A DNA stretch of 14,598 nt, from contig DAOVWV010000006.1 in NCBI GenBank assembly GCA_030636485.1, positions 1 through 14,598 on the forward strand, given 5' to 3'. Positions 5,854-14,527 of the stretch are shown in pieces (the first letter of the stretch is position 1; each line of letters starts with the position of its first letter). The notes below the pieces were generated by a model. That model worked only from the letters and a program-made list of their open reading frames with translations. It did not search any database and had not been told where the DNA came from. Both the position numbers and the translations under genes were made by a program. Source of the stretch: Methyloprofundus sp. (GTDB taxonomy: Bacteria > Pseudomonadota > Gammaproteobacteria > Methylococcales > Methylomonadaceae).

Positions 5854-7423
5854 AGAAAGAAATGAGTTGCATTAATTGCACCTTTACTGCCTTAACAGTA
5901 AAAACATCTCCCATTGCTAGCAAGTAGGCAAGCAAAAGGCTCACAACCAAAGACCAGAATAATATAGGTTTAATTTTACCTTGCTCTTCCCCTTGGTGTA
6001 TTTGCACATCAATACTCCCTAACACCGGTAACCCAGTGACAGCCCTTAACTGCCGACTTGACATAAAGGTAGGTCGAATAAAATAAATTAAAAAAGCGAA
6101 AACAAATCCCGCCCCCAGACCTAGCCCTAAAAACACAGAGTTAAACATTTTCCGATTTGGCCCAGTAGGTGATAGCGGAGCCGTAGGTACCTCAATAATC
6201 TTGAATTTTAGCACTCCCTGACTCATATCCGCTTTTTCCGTCAACACTGCCGTCTCCCTACTACCCAGTAATTTCATATAATTACCCATAATAACGCCAT
6301 AATCCCTATCCAGATTTTTCATTTCTGTCTCTATACGCAACCTTGTATCCATCCCTTTTTGTAAATCATCCATTCTTTTATTTAATAAAGTAATTCTTGA
6401 CCGGATAGATGCCCGCTCTGCCTGAACCTGATTTAAGTTAATTTTCAATGCTTGTATATAAGGGTGGGACAATGCTTCAGAGCTCAGCATATTTCCACTT
6501 TGTGGCATAGACTCCAGCCTTTGCTCTCTCATCTTTTCATAATCTTTAATGCTTGTTTTTAAACTCTGTATATCTGGATGATTTTCAGTATACCTTAATA
6601 ACAATTCATTTATCCGCCCTTGTAAAACAGCTATTTTAGAATCTTCAGGAGTAGACACACGGCTCTCCATATGACTAAGATCCTCAGACTTCATCTGCAA
6701 TGCTTCATCTATCTGCTGGGCTAAGATGCGTTCTTGTGAACTTTTTTCTCTCAATGCCATCTGTGCTGCTTCTAACTGATGTTTCATGCTATTCAGAGCA
6801 CCAATGCCACCCCCACCTTGACCAGGCAAAAACCCCGAGTTTACACGTTTAAAATTCTCACGTGCTTTTTCACTATTCTGTAAGCGCGCTTCATATTCGC
6901 GTATTTGTTCTTCGATAAATTGCTGAGCATCACTACTATCTCGACCACCCCTTTGCTGAGTTTGCTCTGAAAATACAGTGAGCACTGCATGCACTATACT
7001 TTGTGCTTCTTTGGGCTGATCCCCATTATAGGATATGACGAATAAATTATTGCCTGCCCCTGAAATTTTTATTCCTGCTCTTAATTTAGCCACCGTACTG
7101 CGTATTTCTTGCTCATTTTTAGATTCTAGTTCAAACCCTGATAATTCAGCCACTTTTTCTAGCTTAGGGCGTGTAAACATCAACTGACGAATAATTGAAA
7201 TCAATCCACCTGTATTTGATTGAATTGTCATACCTTTCAATAAAGGCTGAAGCATAGAGTTGCTATCAACTCTAACTAATGCTTTAGATTTAAATTCATC
7301 AGGCAGAGTAGTAACATAAGCCCAGCCGGTAATACATATTAACCAGGCAACAATAATAATCACCCATTTATATTTTAGTGTCCCTTTTACATAGAACAAA
7401 AGTTCTGCCAATTGATCTTGCAT
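5852..7423 (-). CDS. XrtA-system polysaccharide chain-length determinant (Wzz/GumC-like, TIGR03007-like)
   Basis: This 523-residue inner-membrane protein has a Wzz-type layout. The first helix is VIIIVAWLICITGWAYV (about 21-37), followed by a periplasmic part with DEFKSKALVRVDSNSMLQPL. Long coiled-coil stretches rich in Glu, Gln and Lys follow at about 165-400. The proline-rich block APLSPTGPNRK lies just before a second helix (about 429-449), and a third helix sits near 487-505. Such proteins form periplasmic oligomers that set polymer length, bridge to the outer-membrane exporter and activate the tyrosine kinase. The extra C-terminal helix fits the XrtA-linked type. A modest Shine-Dalgarno (CAGGT) precedes the ATG at 7423. 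Upstream is a 130-bp AT-rich gap that could hold an internal promoter; downstream the kinase gene is tightly coupled. Confidence 0.93.
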   Translation of the reverse strand: MQDQLAELLFYVKGTLKYKWVIIIVAWLICITGWAYVTTLPDEFKSKALVRVDSNSMLQPLLKGMTIQSNTGGLISIIRQLMFTRPKLEKVAELSGFELESKNEQEIRSTVAKLRAGIKISGAGNNLFVISYNGDQPKEAQSIVHAVLTVFSEQTQQRGGRDSSDAQQFIEEQIREYEARLQNSEKARENFKRVNSGFLPGQGGGGIGALNSMKHQLEAAQMALREKSSQERILAQQIDEALQMKSEDLSHMESRVSTPEDSKIAVLQGRINELLLRYTENHPDIQSLKTSIKDYEKMREQRLESMPQSGNMLSSEALSHPYIQALKINLNQVQAERASIRSRITLLNKRMDDLQKGMDTRLRIETEMKNLDRDYGVIMGNYMKLLGSRETAVLTEKADMSQGVLKFKIIEVPTAPLSPTGPNRKMFNSVFLGLGLGAGFVFAFLIYFIRPTFMSSRQLRAVTGLPVLGSIDVQIHQGEEQGKIKPILFWSLVVSLLLAYLLAMGDVFTVKAVKVQLMQLISF

Positions 7424-7459
7424 TTTTTACCTGTTTTAATCTTTAAATATTATTAATAT

Positions 7460-7474
7460 ATACATCAAATGTAT
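7460..7474. promoter_or_regulatory. Palindrome ATACAT-CAA-ATGTAT upstream of the chain-length gene
   Basis: A perfect inverted repeat with 6-bp arms and a 3-bp centre lies 37-51 bp upstream of the chain-length start codon, within the 130-bp AT-rich gap that follows the export gene. The size and symmetry suit an operator for a dimeric regulator, and the surrounding sequence has several TATA-like hexamers. The stem is too weak in G and C, and its loop too short, to act as a terminator. Only the symmetry is observed. Confidence 0.35.
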
Positions 7475-7553
7475 TACGATTTTATGCCTGACTCTAAACT
7501 TAAAAAAATACCCATAAAAACACTAAACCAGCAAAAAAACCACGCCACTTATA

Positions 7554-8207
7554 CTAAAAGAAAGCTTCAGGAATGACTAAAATATCCCCCGGCATCATTT
7601 TGACATTTTTAGACATATCAGCATCTTCAATCAAATCATCCATTTTTACCCCGAAATTCTGTGGCACTCCATTAATATTGCGAATAATGCTCGCTCTATT
7701 ACCATCTGCAAAGCTACCTACACTACCGAGATTAATAATAACATCCAATAAAGTCATTCCTCTTTTATAAGGCATCGACATACCACTATATCGCCCACCG
7801 CCACCACCACCACCACCACCGCCGCCGCCGCTATTAATTTGACCGACTATGCGTATCTGTTGCGCATCTATACCTACAAATCCGGTCACCATAACAACAA
7901 CTTTAGGATCTCTAATATACACACTGAGCTCCTTTTCCATTGTTCTTGCCATTTCATAAGGTGTTTTTCCACTCGCCTGCACATCTTCAACAAGAGGAAC
8001 CGTAATTTTCCCATCGGGTCGTACTGGCACTGATTGGGATACATCTGGATGCCCCCAGACAAAAATATTAACATTATCGCCAGGCCCAATCAGGTAGGTA
8101 TAATCCCCCGTCAATGTCGCATCATCTTCCAGCGGTGGATATGAGCACCCTGCAAACACAAAAGAACACATCATTAAAAACAGTGTCTTATAATTGAAGC
8201 CTCTCAT
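7554..8207 (-). CDS. XrtA-system exopolysaccharide export lipoprotein (Wza-like, TIGR03027-like) with a polyglycine insertion
   Basis: The protein has 217 residues from the ATG at 8207. MRGFNYKTLFLMMCSFVFAG then Cys21 forms a lipoprotein signal peptide with an FAGC lipobox. The Poly_export domain follows with YLIGPGDNVNIFVWGHPD (38-55), VRPDGKITVPLVEDV (62-76) and IRDPKVVV (98-105), then an SLBB-like domain (IRIVGQI at 118-124, MTLLDVIINLG at 151-161, MPGDILVIPEAFF at the end). It would be the outer-membrane-linked exit of the polysaccharide, docking on the chain-length protein. The frame opens at an ATG at 8303, but AGAGGA at 8214-8219, 6 nt before the 8207 ATG, and the signal peptide fix the start there. 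Oddly, twelve glycines (127-138) replace the usual short loop after IRIVGQ. The prsT gene ends 70 bp upstream. Confidence 0.93.
   Translation of the reverse strand: MRGFNYKTLFLMMCSFVFAGCSYPPLEDDATLTGDYTYLIGPGDNVNIFVWGHPDVSQSVPVRPDGKITVPLVEDVQASGKTPYEMARTMEKELSVYIRDPKVVVMVTGFVGIDAQQIRIVGQINSGGGGGGGGGGGGRYSGMSMPYKRGMTLLDVIINLGSVGSFADGNRASIIRNINGVPQNFGVKMDDLIEDADMSKNVKMMPGDILVIPEAFF
7794..7829 (-). repeat. Trinucleotide repeat (GGC/GGT) coding for 12 glycines
   Basis: Twelve consecutive glycine codons lie within the export lipoprotein gene. On the minus strand they run GGC three times, GGT six times, then GGC, GGT and GGG. The near-pure triplet tract could change length by replication slippage without shifting the frame, altering a loop of the SLBB domain. 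The tract is seen directly; length variation is inference. Confidence 0.85.
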
Positions 8208-8213
8208 TTTATT

Positions 8214-8219
8214 TCCTCT
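8214..8219 (-). promoter_or_regulatory. Shine-Dalgarno AGAGGA that fixes the export gene start
   Basis: On the minus strand AGAGGA lies 6 nt before the ATG at 8207, which begins the lipoprotein signal peptide. The in-frame ATG at 8303 has no such site, overlaps the end of prsT and would put 32 residues ahead of the signal peptide. Confidence 0.75.
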
Positions 8220-8277
8220 AAACTTAATAATATTCACTTTACTGAAATAGTCGTCGTTCGATTTAATGCTTCTACAA

Positions 8278-10704
8278 TTAACGACCCTGCATTTTAGCAA
8301 CAATTTTTTTCTGTAGATTTTCAGCTACCTTACGTTCCGGAAACTTTTTACCTTGTTTTGCTAGTTCAATTGCCTGCGATACCTCGGTTAATGCGCGGCT
8401 ATTATTTCCATTCTCCAATTCTATAACCGCCATATGATATCTAAATACTGGAATATCAGAGGATGTTATAATCAACCTATTGAGTATGCCTGCCGCCTCA
8501 TCCCCTCGCCCCATATGAAACAATACCCATGCATAAGTATCTTTAAAGTAAGGTTCCTGTGCAACGGCAAAAGGAGAAACTAACTGATAAGCCCTATCTA
8601 GGTTATCAGCTGTCGCAAAATGCTCTACTAATAATACCGCCAGGTTATTATTAACCACCTTTAAGCTAGGGTTTTGCTCGTGCAGAAGCTCGTAAATTTT
8701 AACCGCTTTAGCATATAATCCCTGCTGTTCATATAACGATGCAAGTACCAATGATATTCTAATATTACCAGGAATAACCTGTAGCGCTTGCTGACAAACA
8801 GATATTGCTTTATCTGGCTTACCCAGAAGAGTATAAATGACGACTAGTTTTTGTCTTGATAGAACTAACCTAGGTTTTTTCTCGACCAAACCGTTTAATA
8901 ATTTAATGGCTGCCTTATATTTTTTATCCACAACATATAAATCACTTAAAACGATAGTGGCAGCAATATTGTCTCTATTTTCCTTACTATATTCATTTAA
9001 AAAGTCAATCATTTCCGCCTGCTTATTAAGCGTTTTATAACAGGCACTCATGTTTTGTAATATACGCAGCTGCTCAGGAAACTCACTAAAAAGTTCTTTA
9101 TAAATTGCTACTGCCTTCTCACATTGACCTTCCCCTTGATAAATACTGGCCAAATAGAAATTAGACAGGTTTTTTTGCTTGGGAACCCTTGCTAACTGCA
9201 TAGCAGTCTGAGTTGCTTCTTGCCATTTTTCTTCCTGTATATTGAGCTCAATTAATTTCTTTAACAAGTGTGTTTGTCTAGGGCTTCTGCGTAATGCTTT
9301 AAGCAAGAATTTACGTGCATACTTGGTATCACCTTTACGAATTAAACTCGTATAGACAGCGTTAAAAGCTTGTAAATTGGCAGGATTTAATACTGATGCT
9401 TCTTTAAACTTTTCTTGTGCCTTCTTCCAGTCCCCTTCCACTAGGTACAATTGCGCTAGTAACACCAAGGCTTCATCCGACTTTGGATGAGTCCAGATAA
9501 TTTTATCTAAATATTTTTTTGCCTGTTGATATTGCTCTTCAACCAATAAAAGCCTCACTTGCAATAATTTAGCCTCTAATTGGTCGGGTTTTTCATCCAA
9601 AATATCTGCTGAAATTTTTTCAGTCGTTGGGTAATCTCGCTTATCGAATGCTAATTTTGCCAATAAAATTTTCGCCTCTATCCCGCTGTCTGAAAACCCC
9701 TGATCAGCAACGACTTGCTTTAATGCGTCTTCTGCTTTAAGCGTTTTACCCTTTACCAACATCCATTGACTCAGCTCAAATAATTGCTTAGGCTGCTTAG
9801 CAAGTTGCAACACAAAGTCTTCAAGTTGCTGATCAACCTTATCGGCAGCCGTTGCCCCAAGAAACTCCAAAAAGATAATTTTGGGTTTTGCCTGATTGGG
9901 TCTGAGAGCGATATATTCACGTAATAACGCTTCTGCCTCAACTTGCTTTTTTGACTGGGTATATAGCTTAGCCAGTGTTAGTCTATACTCGTCATTTTTA
10001 GGAAATACTGCGATAAGTGCTAAATAGTCATTAATGACCGCATCAACATCACTCTGTTTGCCATGAATTTTGACCCTAAAAAAATGCATTGCTGCATTTT
10101 TTTCATCTAACTCAATAATCTTATCACTGATAAGTAATGCTTCGTCCAGTTTTTCTTGTTGCGCCAAAGCCATTGCCTGCAAACTCAAGCCATCAATATT
10201 AACAGGCTCTGCCTCTAAAACACGACCAATAACAGCCAAGGCTTCGTCCTGTTTTTGCTGCCTCAATAAAATAGATGCCTGTAAAAGCAATGCGTCATTA
10301 TCTTGCGCATTCTTTTTCAATAGTATTGAAAGGTGCTCCTGCGCTTTTTCAGTGTTTCCTAGCAACAATTCTAACTTGCCGAGCTTAACTCGCGCTTGAT
10401 GATGCCCAGCGTCCAACTCAAGTGTTTTCTTCAAGTTATCCTGCATAGCCAAATAATGTTTCGTTTGCTCATCAGCCAAGGCAAGATAATAATAGGTTTC
10501 TGCCGTTGACATCTTTCCTTGCTTAGCTGATTTTAACTCTAGCTGTGCAGCCGCATAATCCCCTTTTTTTAGTAACTCGATTCCCTTTTCTAAATGCTTT
10601 TCAGCCGCTTCCTCTTCGGTTTCACAAGCCGTTAAGGCAAGACCTAATGACAACAATAAAATACTTAATTTCACCTTACTAATCTGACTTTTATTAACTA
10701 TCAT
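8278..10704 (-). CDS. prsT: PEP-CTERM system TPR-repeat lipoprotein PrsT (TIGR02917-like)
   Basis: This 808-residue protein begins with a lipoprotein signal peptide (SILLLSLGLALTAC, lipidated Cys27, next residue Glu, so outer-membrane sorting is expected). Tandem tetratricopeptide repeats fill the rest, visible from AEKHLEKGIELLKKGDYAAA (34-53) through recurring AxxYLA, EALxLLAQLYLVEGDW and LxLAxLYEQQGxYxxA units. PrsT proteins are a marker of exosortase A loci and probably scaffold export or biosynthesis machinery at the periplasmic face of the outer membrane. The length is somewhat below the roughly 900 residues I recall for the family, implying two or three fewer repeats. AGGA lies 9-10 nt before the ATG at 10704. 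Only 29 bp separate it from the end of corC, so it may be read from the housekeeping operon as well as from a promoter inside corC. Confidence 0.93.
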   Translation of the reverse strand: MIVNKSQISKVKLSILLLSLGLALTACETEEEAAEKHLEKGIELLKKGDYAAAQLELKSAKQGKMSTAETYYYLALADEQTKHYLAMQDNLKKTLELDAGHHQARVKLGKLELLLGNTEKAQEHLSILLKKNAQDNDALLLQASILLRQQKQDEALAVIGRVLEAEPVNIDGLSLQAMALAQQEKLDEALLISDKIIELDEKNAAMHFFRVKIHGKQSDVDAVINDYLALIAVFPKNDEYRLTLAKLYTQSKKQVEAEALLREYIALRPNQAKPKIIFLEFLGATAADKVDQQLEDFVLQLAKQPKQLFELSQWMLVKGKTLKAEDALKQVVADQGFSDSGIEAKILLAKLAFDKRDYPTTEKISADILDEKPDQLEAKLLQVRLLLVEEQYQQAKKYLDKIIWTHPKSDEALVLLAQLYLVEGDWKKAQEKFKEASVLNPANLQAFNAVYTSLIRKGDTKYARKFLLKALRRSPRQTHLLKKLIELNIQEEKWQEATQTAMQLARVPKQKNLSNFYLASIYQGEGQCEKAVAIYKELFSEFPEQLRILQNMSACYKTLNKQAEMIDFLNEYSKENRDNIAATIVLSDLYVVDKKYKAAIKLLNGLVEKKPRLVLSRQKLVVIYTLLGKPDKAISVCQQALQVIPGNIRISLVLASLYEQQGLYAKAVKIYELLHEQNPSLKVVNNNLAVLLVEHFATADNLDRAYQLVSPFAVAQEPYFKDTYAWVLFHMGRGDEAAGILNRLIITSSDIPVFRYHMAVIELENGNNSRALTEVSQAIELAKQGKKFPERKVAENLQKKIVAKMQGR

Positions 10705-10733
10705 TTTCTTTTTCCTAAATTACAAACCCAAAA

Positions 10734-11582
10734 TCACGACTTCACTTGTTTTATTTTTAACTTTAACAAGTGAACACATCGTCCATCAGCTCTTAATACT
10801 TCGAATCTAAACTTCCCTTGTTCGACTTTCTCGCCTTTTTTAGGCATATGTTCTAGGCGCCCTACGATAAACCCACCGACAGTATCAAACTCTTCATTAT
10901 CAAAATTTGTTGAGAAATATTCATTAAAGACTTCCAGAGGCGTTAAAGCCTGAACTATAAATTCTTGTTCATTACGCTGAGTGATATATTCTTCATCCGC
11001 ATAATCATGCTCATCTTCTATCTCACCGACAATCTGCTCCAATACATCTTCAATGGTAACTATACCTGCAACGGCACCGTACTCATCAACCACTATCGCC
11101 ATATGACTGCGATTTTCGCGGAACTCTCTTAATAAGACATTTAAACGCTTACTTTCAGGCACCACAGTGACCGTGCGCATAAGTTCTTCTACTTTAATAT
11201 TCTTCCTATCCAGCGCATGGGCCAATAAGTCTTTTGTCAGTAAAACTCCAACAACTTCACTCTTGTCTTCATTTATAACAGGAAACCGGGAATGACCAAA
11301 TTCGATCACTGTTGAATAAATCTCTTCTAATGTAGCATCCCTTTTTAGCACAATCATTTTTTTGCGCGGCACCATAACATCACGGGCACGTCGCTCAGAA
11401 ACCTGCAATACGCCTTCCAACATTTTTAGAGCATATTTATCAACCAGGTGCTTCTCTTCTGCATCCCTTAAAATCTCTAACAGATCCTCCCTATCCTGAG
11501 GCTCACTCCCCATGATCTGTCCAATACGCCCAATCCAACTTTTCTGCGAAGGTTTATTACTATCCACGACCTCGTCAGCCAT
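10734..11582 (-). CDS. corC: CorC-type magnesium/cobalt efflux-associated CBS-domain protein
   Basis: This 282-residue soluble protein has two CBS domains (about 68-125, with RDVMVPRKKM and GHSRFPVINEDKSEVVGVL; about 132-190, with HMAIVVDEYGAVAGIVTIED) and a C-terminal CorC_HlyC domain (about 205-282, with EFDTVGGFIVGRL at 231-243). There is no membrane DUF21 domain, as in the E. coli CorC (YbeX) type. CorC has been linked to Mg/Co efflux and, in the ybeZ-ybeY-ybeX operon, to ribosome-related functions. The start codon lies 8 nt inside ybeY (ATGGCTGA), with AGGAG and AAGGT just upstream on the minus strand, so translation is coupled. In many gammaproteobacteria lnt follows; here prsT follows after 29 bp. 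Confidence 0.95.
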   Translation of the reverse strand: MADEVVDSNKPSQKSWIGRIGQIMGSEPQDREDLLEILRDAEEKHLVDKYALKMLEGVLQVSERRARDVMVPRKKMIVLKRDATLEEIYSTVIEFGHSRFPVINEDKSEVVGVLLTKDLLAHALDRKNIKVEELMRTVTVVPESKRLNVLLREFRENRSHMAIVVDEYGAVAGIVTIEDVLEQIVGEIEDEHDYADEEYITQRNEQEFIVQALTPLEVFNEYFSTNFDNEEFDTVGGFIVGRLEHMPKKGEKVEQGKFRFEVLRADGRCVHLLKLKIKQVKS

Positions 11583-12048
11583 TTACCTTTTTCTCCTGAT
11601 AGGGATTATCAATATTTAATTGCTCTAAAATTAAAATCTCTTTTGCTTCCATTTCCAGCGCATCATTTTCAGCGCTATGATCATAGCCTAAAAGATGCAA
11701 TATGCCATGAATAATAATATGCGACCAATGATCTTTCAAGCTTTTTTGCTGTGCCCGTGCCTCTGACTCCAGAACGGCAGCACAAACAACCAGATCACCC
11801 AATAAAATAACATTTTCAATGACTTCAGGCGCATCAAAAGGAAAACTTAAAATATTAGTCGCCCCCTGTTTATGCCGGTATTGTTCGTTCAATGCTGATA
11901 TTTCCAGAGTATCCACCACACGAATGACGACTTCAGCATCCTGACTGTAATCAGCCAGGGCTGTTTCCAAGCACAGCTGTAATGCTGCATCACTGGGTAT
12001 ATACCCAGTTTCAGTGATACGCTGAACCTCTAGCTTACGAAGCGCCAT
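11575..12048 (-). CDS. ybeY: Endoribonuclease YbeY (rRNA maturation factor)
   Basis: The 157-residue protein carries the zinc-binding signature HGILHLLGYDH (114-124), with His114, His118 and His124 in H-x3-H-x5-H spacing. It also has the conserved NEQYRHKQGATNILSFPFD block (54-72). YbeY acts in 16S rRNA 3' end maturation and 70S ribosome quality control in the cytoplasm, and works with the PhoH-like ATPase encoded immediately upstream. Its ATG overlaps the ybeZ stop by one nucleotide (TGATG), and its own end overlaps corC by 8 nt. Length and motifs are normal for the family. Confidence 0.97.
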   Translation of the reverse strand: MALRKLEVQRITETGYIPSDAALQLCLETALADYSQDAEVVIRVVDTLEISALNEQYRHKQGATNILSFPFDAPEVIENVILLGDLVVCAAVLESEARAQQKSLKDHWSHIIIHGILHLLGYDHSAENDALEMEAKEILILEQLNIDNPYQEKKVNG

Positions 12049-13016
12049 CAGGTAAGTGTCCGCTCATAGTTTTCATAAGCAACAACAATACGTTGCACCA
12101 ATGGGTGTCGCACAACATCTTTGGCTTTAAAAAAAGTGAAACTAATGCCATCAACCTCTTTAAGCACTTTTAAAACATGCTTAAGACCCGACATTTTTTC
12201 ATTCGGTAAATCTATCTGCGTTATATCCCCGGTTATAACCGCAGTTGAACCAAAGCCAACACGGGTCAAAAACATTTTTATCTGTTCAGTTGTGGTATTC
12301 TGCGCCTCATCTAAAATAATAAACGAATCATTCAAGGTACGCCCACGCATAAATGCCAGCGGCGCAACCTCAATGACTTTACGTTCAATTAACTTTTCTG
12401 CCCGCTCAAAGCCTAACATTTCATAGAGTGCGTCATACAGCGGCCTTAAATAAGGATCAACCTTCTGCGCCATATCCCCGGGCAAAAACCCTAGCTTTTC
12501 ACCCGCTTCCACAGCAGGCCTTACCAACACAATACGCCGTACTTGTTCAGTTTGCAAGGCCTCAACTGCACATGCAACCGCTAAATATGTTTTTCCTGTC
12601 CCAGCTGGACCGACCCCAAAATTTATATCATGGGATAGAATTCTCTTTAAATAAGCAATCTGGTTTGCTCCGCGCCCTTTCAGCACCCCCCGTTTGGTTT
12701 TAATAAACACTTGCGCTTGATCTTCCGCTGCTGGCTGAATAAGCTCATCAATACTCGCTTCTTGCATCGCCAAATGAATTTGCTCAGGCGTGATTTCTTC
12801 GCTTATAGCATCATTGAATATCTTTTGTAAAACAAGCTCTGTCGCATGAGCCGCTTCAGCGACTCCCGTAATCGTAAATTGATTTCCCCGATTTGCAATT
12901 TCAACATTCAGGCGTTGTTCTATTTGGTGCAGGTGTCGGTTAAACTGCCCGCACACATTAGCTAAACGCTGATTATCAGCGGGCTCTAGCAAAAACTCTA
13001 CCGTCGCCCTACTCAT
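12048..13016 (-). CDS. ybeZ: PhoH-like ATPase (YbeZ/PhoL)
   Basis: This 322-residue cytoplasmic P-loop ATPase has an N-terminal regulatory region (about 1-100) and a PhoH domain with [11 protein letters not shown] (133-143, Lys142) as Walker A and [10 protein letters not shown] (231-240, Asp236/Glu237) as Walker B. The family-typical [20 protein letters not shown] (161-180) lies between them, and [11 protein letters not shown] (261-271) and RHPLVQRIV (303-311) follow. YbeZ binds YbeY and is thought to be an RNA-helicase-like partner in rRNA processing. Its ATG overlaps the miaB stop in ATGA (4 nt), and its TGA overlaps the ybeY start by 1 nt. I see no missing residue. Confidence 0.96.
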   Translation of the reverse strand: MSRATVEFLLEPADNQRLANVCGQFNRHLHQIEQRLNVEIANRGNQFTITGVAEAAHATELVLQKIFNDAISEEITPEQIHLAMQEASIDELIQPAAEDQAQVFIKTKRGVLKGRGANQIAYLKRILSHDINFGVGPAGTGKTYLAVACAVEALQTEQVRRIVLVRPAVEAGEKLGFLPGDMAQKVDPYLRPLYDALYEMLGFERAEKLIERKVIEVAPLAFMRGRTLNDSFIILDEAQNTTTEQIKMFLTRVGFGSTAVITGDITQIDLPNEKMSGLKHVLKVLKEVDGISFTFFKAKDVVRHPLVQRIVVAYENYERTLT

Positions 13017-14374
13017 GTGCCAGCCTGCTGTAAAATTTTACCAATGGATGACTCAACTATTCTGCCCCGCAATGAGTTCGGTAAGGCTTCAGTAATCAGT
13101 ACATCAACAAATTGCCCTGCCAAGCGTGGATGACCAATGAAATTAACCACACGATTATTTTCAGTCCGTCCTGTGACCTGCAACTGACTCTTCTTCGCAA
13201 CACCCTCGACTAATACTGTTTGTACGGTATCGACCATGGCCGACGATATTGCCATCGTCATTTCATCTAAACGTGCTTGTAATATTTTTAACCGCTGTTT
13301 CTTTGTTTCTTCAGAAGTGTCATCCGGCAAATCAGTCGCTGGGGTACCTGGACGTGCGCTATAGACAAAACTATAAGAAAAATCAAAACCCACTTGTTCA
13401 ATTAAGTCCATCGTATCAGCAAAATCCTGACCAGTCTCCCCTGGAAAACCTATAATAAAATCTGAAGACAGACTGATCCCGGGGCGAACTGCTTTGATTT
13501 TTTCCATAGTGGCTAAATAATCAGCTCGCGTATGACCTCGTTTCATCATCGCTAAAACCTGATCACTACCACTTTGTACTGGCAAATGTAAATGACTCAC
13601 CAATTCTGGAATTTCCGCAAAGGCATCCACTAACTCATCGGTAAATTCGATAGGGTGTGAGGTTGTAAAACGGATCCGGTCTATGCCATCAATGGCCGCT
13701 ACAAAATGTAGTAATAAGGCAAAATCAGCGATATCACCATCGTCCATTTCACCGCGATAAGCATTGACATTTTGTCCGAGTAAGTTTACTTCGCGGACAC
13801 CTTGTTCTGCCAAGGCACTGATTTCATCCAGCACCCCTGCCACAGGGCGACTAATCTCCTCGCCTCGTGTATACGGCACCACACAAAATGTACAATACTT
13901 ACTACAGCCTTCCATCACCGAAACAAATGCCTTAGGGCCTTCTGCTCTTGGCTCAGGCAAAGCATCAAACTTTTCAATCTCTGGAAAAGATATATCGACA
14001 ACCCGCTTCACACCACTGCGTGATTTGTTTAATAATTCAGGTAATCGGTGCAAGGTTTGCGGTCCAAAAACAATATCAACATAAGGTGCGCGCTTTTGAA
14101 TCGCCTCACCTTCCTGACTTGCTACACAACCACCCACCCCAATAATAATATCAGGGCGCTTTTCTTTAATCTTGCGCCAGCGACCTAATAAAGAAAACAC
14201 TTTTTCTTGTGCTTTTTCTCGAATTGAACAGGTATTTAACAGCAAAACATCGGCTTCTTCAGGTGTTTCTGTTAATTCCATTGCGTGCGAGGCGATAAGT
14301 ACATCGGCCATTTTATCCGAATCGTACTCGTTCATTTGACATCCTGTCGTCAAAATAAATAATTTCTGCGTCAT
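13013..14374 (-). CDS. miaB: tRNA-2-methylthio-N6-dimethylallyladenosine synthase MiaB
   Basis: This 453-residue radical-SAM methylthiotransferase adds the 2-methylthio group to i6A37 of tRNAs reading UNN codons. The N-terminal UPF0004 domain holds cluster ligands Cys12 ([12 protein letters not shown]), Cys49 ([12 protein letters not shown]) and Cys83 (VGGCVA). The radical-SAM CxxxCxxC motif is Cys157, Cys161 and Cys164 in [39 protein letters not shown] (261-280) is conserved, and a TRAM domain covers about 381-445. The length is normal. It is the first gene of the miaB-ybeZ-ybeY-corC unit. A promoter-like pair lies at 14444-14471, which would give a leader of roughly 60 nt. No strong Shine-Dalgarno sequence is visible before the ATG at 14374 (AAGGT is about 20 nt away). 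Confidence 0.97.
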   Translation of the reverse strand: MTQKLFILTTGCQMNEYDSDKMADVLIASHAMELTETPEEADVLLLNTCSIREKAQEKVFSLLGRWRKIKEKRPDIIIGVGGCVASQEGEAIQKRAPYVDIVFGPQTLHRLPELLNKSRSGVKRVVDISFPEIEKFDALPEPRAEGPKAFVSVMEGCSKYCTFCVVPYTRGEEISRPVAGVLDEISALAEQGVREVNLLGQNVNAYRGEMDDGDIADFALLLHFVAAIDGIDRIRFTTSHPIEFTDELVDAFAEIPELVSHLHLPVQSGSDQVLAMMKRGHTRADYLATMEKIKAVRPGISLSSDFIIGFPGETGQDFADTMDLIEQVGFDFSYSFVYSARPGTPATDLPDDTSEETKKQRLKILQARLDEMTMAISSAMVDTVQTVLVEGVAKKSQLQVTGRTENNRVVNFIGHPRLAGQFVDVLITEALPNSLRGRIVESSIGKILQQAGT

Positions 14375-14443
14375 AGACTGCGTGGGGTTCTACCTTAATA
14401 AAGTAATTAAAAACCATCTTGTTACGTGACAGTAAAAGTCTTT

Positions 14444-14471
14444 ATTATACCCTTGCTTCGTGTTTCGTGAA
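14444..14471 (-). promoter_or_regulatory. Candidate sigma-70 promoter for the miaB operon
   Basis: On the minus strand TTCACG (14471-14466) and a perfect TATAAT (14449-14444) are separated by 16 bp. Transcription would start near 14437 and read into miaB at 14374. The -35 hexamer matches TTGACA at four of six positions. It lies in the only intergenic gap upstream of the operon. Confidence 0.55.
14456..14470. repeat. TTCGTG-TTTCGTG motif related to the inverted repeat at 2434-2479
   Basis: CTTCGTGTTTCGTGA closely resembles both arms of the hairpin near 2.4 kb, which read TTTCGTGTTTTTCGTT on one strand and GGTGTTTTTCGTGA on the other. It overlaps the -35 region of the miaB promoter candidate. 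Two similar intergenic motifs in 14.6 kb suggest a dispersed repeat, but two occurrences are weak evidence. Confidence 0.35.
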
Positions 14472-14527
14472 ATAATTAGCGTTAATTAAACCTAAAACGG
14501 CTAGGGTCACTACAACACATGCACCCT

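Noticed and set aside
7794..7829. Repeat tract considered as a CRISPR-like or mobile-element signal
   Set aside because: It is a simple triplet repeat fully within the export gene and in frame, with no spacer structure.
8253..8285. GTCGTT/AACGAC inverted repeat as a terminator after prsT
   Set aside because: The 6-bp arms enclose a 21-nt loop, contain the prsT stop codon region and are not followed by a T-run.
8208..8303. Longer form of the export lipoprotein starting at the ATG at 8303
   Set aside because: It overlaps the end of prsT, lacks a ribosome site and displaces the lipoprotein signal peptide; the 8207 start has AGAGGA at the right distance.
10070..10399. Plus-strand open frame of 109 codons inside prsT (and similar ones opposite miaB, the kinase and ybeZ)
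   Set aside because: They are antisense shadows of clearly conserved genes, have no ribosome sites and give low-complexity products without known motifs.
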